A DNA stretch of 8,847 nt, taken from Bacillota bacterium. Lineage in GTDB: Bacteria; Bacillota; Desulfitobacteriia; Desulfitobacteriales; Desulfitobacteriaceae. Positions within the stretch are counted from its first letter, which is position 1; each line of letters opens with the position of its first letter. The notes beneath the pieces were generated by a model, which was given only the letters and a program-made list of their open reading frames with translations, did no database searches and was not told the DNA's origin. This document shows positions 5,246 through 8,847 of this stretch, piece by piece. Location of the stretch: the NCBI GenBank assembly GCA_021849995.1, contig JAJZSC010000100.1, forward strand, positions 1 through 8,847. The letters are read 5' to 3'. A program made the translations under genes and the position numbers.

Positions 5246-5316
5246 AACGGTGCACTAGTGTGCAGAGAGCAGGAGATTTTTAGATATTCTCTTTAAAGAG
5301 GAAGGGACATAAGCAA

Positions 5317-7170
5317 ATGTTGTTGCGCAAGCGGACATTGATACTTATGGCGGTCGACGCTGTTTTGGTGAATCTGGCTGCCTTTTTAAGTTTTTATTTG
5401 CGTTTTGAGGGGAGTATCCCTGATGAGTACTACCTGACGTATTATCACACAGCTTGGGCCGCCACGATCTTTTATTTGGCGGTTTTCTATGTTTTTGGTC
5501 TTTACAACAGGCTTTGGCAATACGCCAGTACAGGAGAACTCCTTTCTATTCTATATGCAGTTACAGTGGGAACAGCCGGGACTATAACCCTGGTCTACTT
5601 TTTGGCAGTCTGGCGGATTCCCCATTCAGCAGCTGCGCTCCTTTGGTTTATGACCGTATTTTTCATAGGCGGTTCGCGTTTTATCTGGCGCTTGCTTCAG
5701 GAGAATGTCTTCAGCCCTCATGTACCTGGATCACAAAAACAAGTTCTAATTGTTGGCGCAGGGGATGCAGGGGTGATGGCAGCCCGTGAATTAAAAAATA
5801 AAAATAACCGCGAGGGCCGACCGGTCGGATTTATCGACGATGCTCCCAAGAAGCAAAAGCTGCAGTTGATGGGCATACCTGTACTCGGAACCAGAAAAGA
5901 TATCCCAAGAGTCGTCAAAGGCTATGGTATAGATGAAGTCATTATCGCTATGCCTTCAACCGATGGAGAGACGATTAGAGAGATAGTCCAGATCTGTGAG
6001 AAGACAGGGGTAGATTTGAAGATAATGCCCGGGGTTTTCAATGTCTTAAGCGGACAAATTGATACCAAGGGGATACGTCAGGTCCAGGTTGAAGACCTTC
6101 TTGGCCGTGAACCTGTGACAGTTGATCTTGAGGAGGTTGCCGGGTACTTAACGGGAGAAACTATACTGGTTACTGGTGGGGGAGGATCTATCGGTTCAGA
6201 GATTTGCCGTCAAGCAGCTAAGTTTAATCCTAATAAATTGGTTATTGTCGGGCATGGCGAAAATAGTGTCTTTGATATAGAGCAGGAATTAAGAGCTGAG
6301 CATCCTGGGCTCGATGTCGCTACAGAGATTCTGGACATTAAAGACCGGGATAAAGTAGGAGTTGTTTTTGGTCGTTACAAACCTGGAGTGGTCTTCCACG
6401 CAGCTGCACACAAGCATGTCCCTTTAATGGAACGAAATCCCGAAGAGGCTCTTAAAAATAATATCTTAGGTACCAGTAACTTAGCCGAAGCAGCAGACTC
6501 TGTTAATGTTAAGACTTTTGTGCTGATCTCAACAGACAAAGCCGTTAATCCAACCAGCGTGATGGGTACGACCAAACGGGTGGCTGAAATGATTATTCAG
6601 AGCTTGGACAAGCGTTCCAAGACCAAATTTGTAGCAGTCCGGTTTGGGAATGTCCTGGGCAGCCGTGGTAGTGTTATACCTACCTTCAAAAAACAAATCT
6701 CTAAAGGTGGGCCTGTTACAGTTACTCATCCGGAGATGGTGCGTTACTTTATGACCATACCCGAAGCCTCTCAATTAGTAATTCAGGCTGGGGCAATGGC
6801 AGAGGGCGGAGAAATCTTCATTCTGGATATGGGTAAGCCGGTAAAAATTGTTGACCTTGCCCGGGACTTAATCCGCCTCTCGGGTTTTGAGCCGGATGTA
6901 GACATCCAGATTAAGTTTACCGGCATGCGTCCTGGTGAAAAACTTTATGAAGAGCTTCTGACTGCAGAGGAAGGTACTTCAGCTACCAAGCATAAACGGA
7001 TTTTTGTGGCTAAACCGAACTCTATCAACACGAAGAAAATCGAGGAACTGCTCTATATAATCCGGGATCGTGGCTCATATCTATCCCGGGAGGAAGTAGT
7101 CGAATTATTAAAAGGTATTGTCCCGACGTTCCGTAAACAAACACCCAAAGTGGCGGCGGCAAATCAATAA
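5317..7170 (+). CDS. Membrane-bound UDP-N-acetylhexosamine 4,6-dehydratase (EpsC/CapD/WbpM/PglF type)
   Basis: The 617-residue enzyme has the full layout of long, membrane-anchored nucleotide-sugar dehydratases. Four membrane segments lie near 7-29, 43-63, 76-98 and 104-122. A first nucleotide-binding region follows (LIVGAGDAG, 144-152), then the catalytic short-chain dehydrogenase domain with NAD(P)-binding TGGGGSIGSE (286-295), HAAAHKHVPLME (361-372) and the active-site segment STDKAVNPTSVMGTTK (405-420). As is characteristic of this subfamily, Met416 replaces the usual catalytic Tyr, with Lys420 kept. Family members convert UDP-GlcNAc to UDP-2-acetamido-2,6-dideoxy-4-keto-hexose, the precursor of sugars such as QuiNAc, FucNAc or bacillosamine. 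The ATG is preceded by GAGGAAGGG (5298-5306). It is followed 17 bases later by a nucleotide-sugar dehydrogenase, probably in one operon. The exact product (4,6-dehydratase or 5-inverting form) cannot be decided from sequence alone. Confidence 0.92.
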   Translation: MLLRKRTLILMAVDAVLVNLAAFLSFYLRFEGSIPDEYYLTYYHTAWAATIFYLAVFYVFGLYNRLWQYASTGELLSILYAVTVGTAGTITLVYFLAVWRIPHSAAALLWFMTVFFIGGSRFIWRLLQENVFSPHVPGSQKQVLIVGAGDAGVMAARELKNKNNREGRPVGFIDDAPKKQKLQLMGIPVLGTRKDIPRVVKGYGIDEVIIAMPSTDGETIREIVQICEKTGVDLKIMPGVFNVLSGQIDTKGIRQVQVEDLLGREPVTVDLEEVAGYLTGETILVTGGGGSIGSEICRQAAKFNPNKLVIVGHGENSVFDIEQELRAEHPGLDVATEILDIKDRDKVGVVFGRYKPGVVFHAAAHKHVPLMERNPEEALKNNILGTSNLAEAADSVNVKTFVLISTDKAVNPTSVMGTTKRVAEMIIQSLDKRSKTKFVAVRFGNVLGSRGSVIPTFKKQISKGGPVTVTHPEMVRYFMTIPEASQLVIQAGAMAEGGEIFILDMGKPVKIVDLARDLIRLSGFEPDVDIQIKFTGMRPGEKLYEELLTAEEGTSATKHKRIFVAKPNSINTKKIEELLYIIRDRGSYLSREEVVELLKGIVPTFRKQTPKVAAANQ

Positions 7171-7187
7171 GGGGGATATGAATTTAT

Positions 7188-8543
7188 ATGATGACCGTTA
7201 AAGAAGTAATTACCAGTGAAGACGTTCTGGCTTCGGAACTAAAAAATAAGATCGTAAGCCATAAAGCCCAGGTTGGGGTTATCGGTTTGGGATACGTAGG
7301 ACTCCCTCTTGCAGTAGAAAAAGGTAAAGTAGGCTTTCACGTAATCGGTTTTGATATTAATGCTGAGCGCGTGGCTAAAGTGAATGCTGGAGATAACTAT
7401 ATTGGTGATGTTAAAGATGAAGAACTTCAGGAACTTGTCCAGAAAGGACTTATAGTTGCAACCACTGATTTCTCCCGTTTGGCTGAGTGCGACGTAATCA
7501 TCATTTGTGTGCCTACTCCGCTTACTATTACCCGTGACCCGGACATTTCCTATATCCAAGCATCTACCGAGCAGATTGCCAAATACCTGCGTCCAGGACA
7601 GCTTGTTACCCTGGAGAGTACCACTTACCCAGGAACTACCCAGGAAGTGATTCTGCCGATTTTGGAAAAAACAGGTCTGAAAGTTGGTAAAGACTTCTTC
7701 CTTGCTTTCTCACCTGAGCGTGTAGACCCCGGCAATAAACGCTTCACCACCAAGAACACTTCTAAGGTAGTCGGTGGTGTCACTCCTGCTTGTCTGGAGA
7801 TTTCCTATACCCTTTATAACCAAACCATCTTAAATGTGGTACCTGTTTCTTCTCCAGCTGCAGCAGAACTTACCAAGGTTTTTGAAAATACCTACCGGGC
7901 CATTAATATTGCTATGGTTAATGAGCTCATGCTTTTATGTGACCGGATGGGAATTGACATTTGGGAAGTAGTAGAGGCTGCTGGCACCAAGCCGTTTGGT
8001 ATCCAGACCTTCTATCCAGGACCCGGAGTTGGCGGGCACTGCATCCCGATTGACCCCTTCTATCTTACCTGGAAAGCCCGTGAATATGACTTCCATACCC
8101 GCTTCATTGAACTGGCCGGGGAAATCAATGTCGAAGTATCTTACTATGTTATAAACAAGATAATCCGCGCTCTAAACAACGAGAACAAGAGTCTAAAAGA
8201 TGCTAAAATCTTTGTGCTTGGAGTTGCCTATAAAAAAGATATAGATGATGTCCGTGAATCCCCTGCTCTCAAGATTATGGAGCTTTTACGTAAAAACGGT
8301 GCCAACATCTCTTATCATGACCCATATGTGTCTGTGATTGAACCCCATGGCGGCAGTACTATTCACCTGGAGAGCACTCCGTTAACAGAAGATGTCCTCT
8401 CTGGGGCGGATTGTGTTCTGATCATTACTGATCACAGCGATATTGATTATGAGTGGGTAGTAGAAAACTCCAAGCTCATAGTGGATACCCGTAATGCGAC
8501 CAAGAACGTTGTGAATAACAGGGAGAAAATCGTTAAGATTTAA
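7188..8543 (+). CDS. Nucleotide-sugar 6-dehydrogenase, UDP-GlcNAc dehydrogenase (WbpA) type
   Basis: The 451-residue cytoplasmic enzyme belongs to the UDP-glucose/GDP-mannose dehydrogenase family, which oxidises C6 of a UDP-sugar to a uronic acid using two NAD+. The N-terminal Rossmann motif is GVIGLGYVGLP (30-40). The central domain has AELTKVFENTYRAINIA (226-242) with the conserved Lys230, and the catalytic cysteine is Cys285 in GPGVGGHCIPIDP (278-290). The C-terminal NAD/UDP domain starts near 338 and carries GVAYKKDIDDVRESPA (345-360). Details such as PTPLTITRDPDISYI (109-123) and the RVDPGNKRF motif favour the UDP-N-acetylglucosamine group over UDP-glucose, though UDP-ManNAc or another N-acetylhexosamine substrate is possible. 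Its start is uncertain between adjacent ATGs at 7188 and 7191, with AAGGGGG at 7169-7175. The 17-base gap after the dehydratase and the terminator behind it indicate a two-gene operon. Confidence 0.92.
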   Translation: MMTVKEVITSEDVLASELKNKIVSHKAQVGVIGLGYVGLPLAVEKGKVGFHVIGFDINAERVAKVNAGDNYIGDVKDEELQELVQKGLIVATTDFSRLAECDVIIICVPTPLTITRDPDISYIQASTEQIAKYLRPGQLVTLESTTYPGTTQEVILPILEKTGLKVGKDFFLAFSPERVDPGNKRFTTKNTSKVVGGVTPACLEISYTLYNQTILNVVPVSSPAAAELTKVFENTYRAINIAMVNELMLLCDRMGIDIWEVVEAAGTKPFGIQTFYPGPGVGGHCIPIDPFYLTWKAREYDFHTRFIELAGEINVEVSYYVINKIIRALNNENKSLKDAKIFVLGVAYKKDIDDVRESPALKIMELLRKNGANISYHDPYVSVIEPHGGSTIHLESTPLTEDVLSGADCVLIITDHSDIDYEWVVENSKLIVDTRNATKNVVNNREKIVKI

Positions 8544-8565
8544 TGAGATTAGATAATGCGCAAAT

Positions 8566-8589
8566 AAGGGGAATCATGTGATTCCCCTT
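8566..8589. terminator. Terminator hairpin after the nucleotide-sugar operon
   Basis: AAGGGGAATCA (8566-8576) and TGATTCCCCTT (8579-8589) are perfect 11-bp complements around TG. The plus-strand U-tract is short (TTT); on the minus strand the stem is followed by TTATTTG. It lies 22 bases after the dehydrogenase stop and touches the stop codon of the convergent frame at the right edge, fitting a shared bidirectional terminator. Confidence 0.75.
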
Positions 8590-8846
8590 TAAGGTAAAAC
8601 AATATCCTTTGGCAGTTTCTTGGGCTTCTTAGGTTTCTTGTTTTGATTTTTCTGAGGTAGATATTCAAGTCGCTCAGTAGTCCTGCAGAGGATATCTACA
8701 GGATTTTGGTTTGCACCAGTCACTTGGTAAGCTGCGCGGACCAAACTACCGCTCAAATTACTTCGTTCCAACACGAAAGCCTCCAGTGGAGGGTTTCGCC
8801 GAAGCCGCCAGCTTAAAGAGACAGCCAAACGGCGAAGGATGAACTG
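8589..8846 (-). CDS. Partial reading frame entering from the right edge, product unknown
   Basis: On the minus strand a frame is open from the window edge for 85 codons to a TAA at 8589-8591, directly at the terminator hairpin. No ribosome binding site precedes its in-window TTG at 8828, so the gene, if real, starts outside the window. The visible part has an Arg-rich beginning (LRRLAVSLSWRLRR), a middle reading VRAAYQVTGANQNP and ILCRTTERLEYLP, and a very basic tail (NQNKKPKKPKKLPK). A basic tail would suit a nucleic-acid-binding protein or a transposase remnant, but I recognise no family. It ends exactly where a convergent gene would be expected to end, which is the main support. Confidence 0.42.
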   Translation of the reverse strand, partial: QFILRRLAVSLSWRLRRNPPLEAFVLERSNLSGSLVRAAYQVTGANQNPVDILCRTTERLEYLPQKNQNKKPKKPKKLPKDIVLP

Positions 8847-8847
8847 G

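Larger units (their letters stand above)
5079..5316. other. Spacer before the nucleotide-sugar operon
   Basis: No gene is seen in these 238 bases. GGAAAT (5101-5106) and ATTTCC (5125-5130) form a weak 6-bp stem without a following U-tract, so no clear terminator follows the CWB2 gene. Further structure includes a bulged hairpin at 5188-5212, three AAACT repeats at 5218-5245, TGCAC/GTGCA around TAGT near 5251-5264, and the 12-bp palindrome CTCTTTAAAGAG at 5289-5300. The ribosome binding site of the next gene (GAGGAAGGG, 5298-5306) partly overlaps that palindrome. Confidence 0.45.

Noticed and set aside
7178..7201. Seven-codon frame ATG...TAA overlapping the dehydrogenase start
   Set aside because: The G-run ends only 2 bases before its ATG, too close for normal initiation; likely chance.
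59..8718. 10-base match GTTTGCACCA at 59-68 and 8709-8718, considered as ends of a mobile element or attachment sites
   Set aside because: Ten-base matches are expected many times by chance in a window of this size, and no integrase or other element gene is visible.

Overview
The window looks like chromosomal DNA from a low-to-mid GC, Gram-positive, anaerobic Clostridia-type bacterium. The evidence is the strong GGAGG-type ribosome binding sites, a TTG start, an SdpR/SdpI pair, an exported protein with three CWB2 cell-wall-binding repeats, and an EpsC/CapD-type sugar dehydratase. The overall style resembles the Desulfosporosinus/Desulfitobacterium group, but that placement is inference; no marker gene here fixes the genus.

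Layout. Bases 1-269 are non-coding and rich in small inverted and direct repeats. A minus-strand class I methyltransferase (270-977) of a type common in glycan loci is transcribed away from a plus-strand sdpR-sdpI-like operon (1242-2196). The shared spacer (978-1241) carries a clear sigma-A-type promoter for sdpR and a 9-bp perfect dyad over its -10 region, a good candidate autoregulatory operator. Next is a hairpin whose 3' arm contains the ribosome binding site of the following gene, a secreted or membrane-anchored protein of unknown function (2349-3125) that ends at a near-perfect bidirectional terminator (3176-3206). A separately promoted gene (3429-5078, TTG start) encodes an exported lysozyme-like/transglycosylase-like domain fused to three CWB2 repeats. 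After a 238-base spacer with possible promoter and repeat structure, a two-gene operon encodes a membrane-bound UDP-GlcNAc 4,6-dehydratase-type enzyme (5317-7170) and a UDP-GlcNAc 6-dehydrogenase-type enzyme (7188-8543), closed by a terminator hairpin (8566-8589). A convergent partial reading frame enters from the right edge on the minus strand.

How the genes fit together. Most of the window concerns the cell envelope. The two nucleotide-sugar enzymes would make modified UDP-N-acetylhexosamines (a 6-deoxy-4-keto sugar and a uronic acid) for a surface polysaccharide. The CWB2 protein would bind an anionic wall polymer non-covalently and could cut or remodel peptidoglycan. The leftmost methyltransferase may modify a glycan or its carrier. 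The SdpI-like membrane protein may protect against an envelope-active toxin. No glycosyltransferase, flippase, polymerase or toxin gene lies within the window, so the biosynthetic cluster probably continues outside it or is dispersed. No CRISPR array, rRNA, tRNA or complete insertion sequence was seen.
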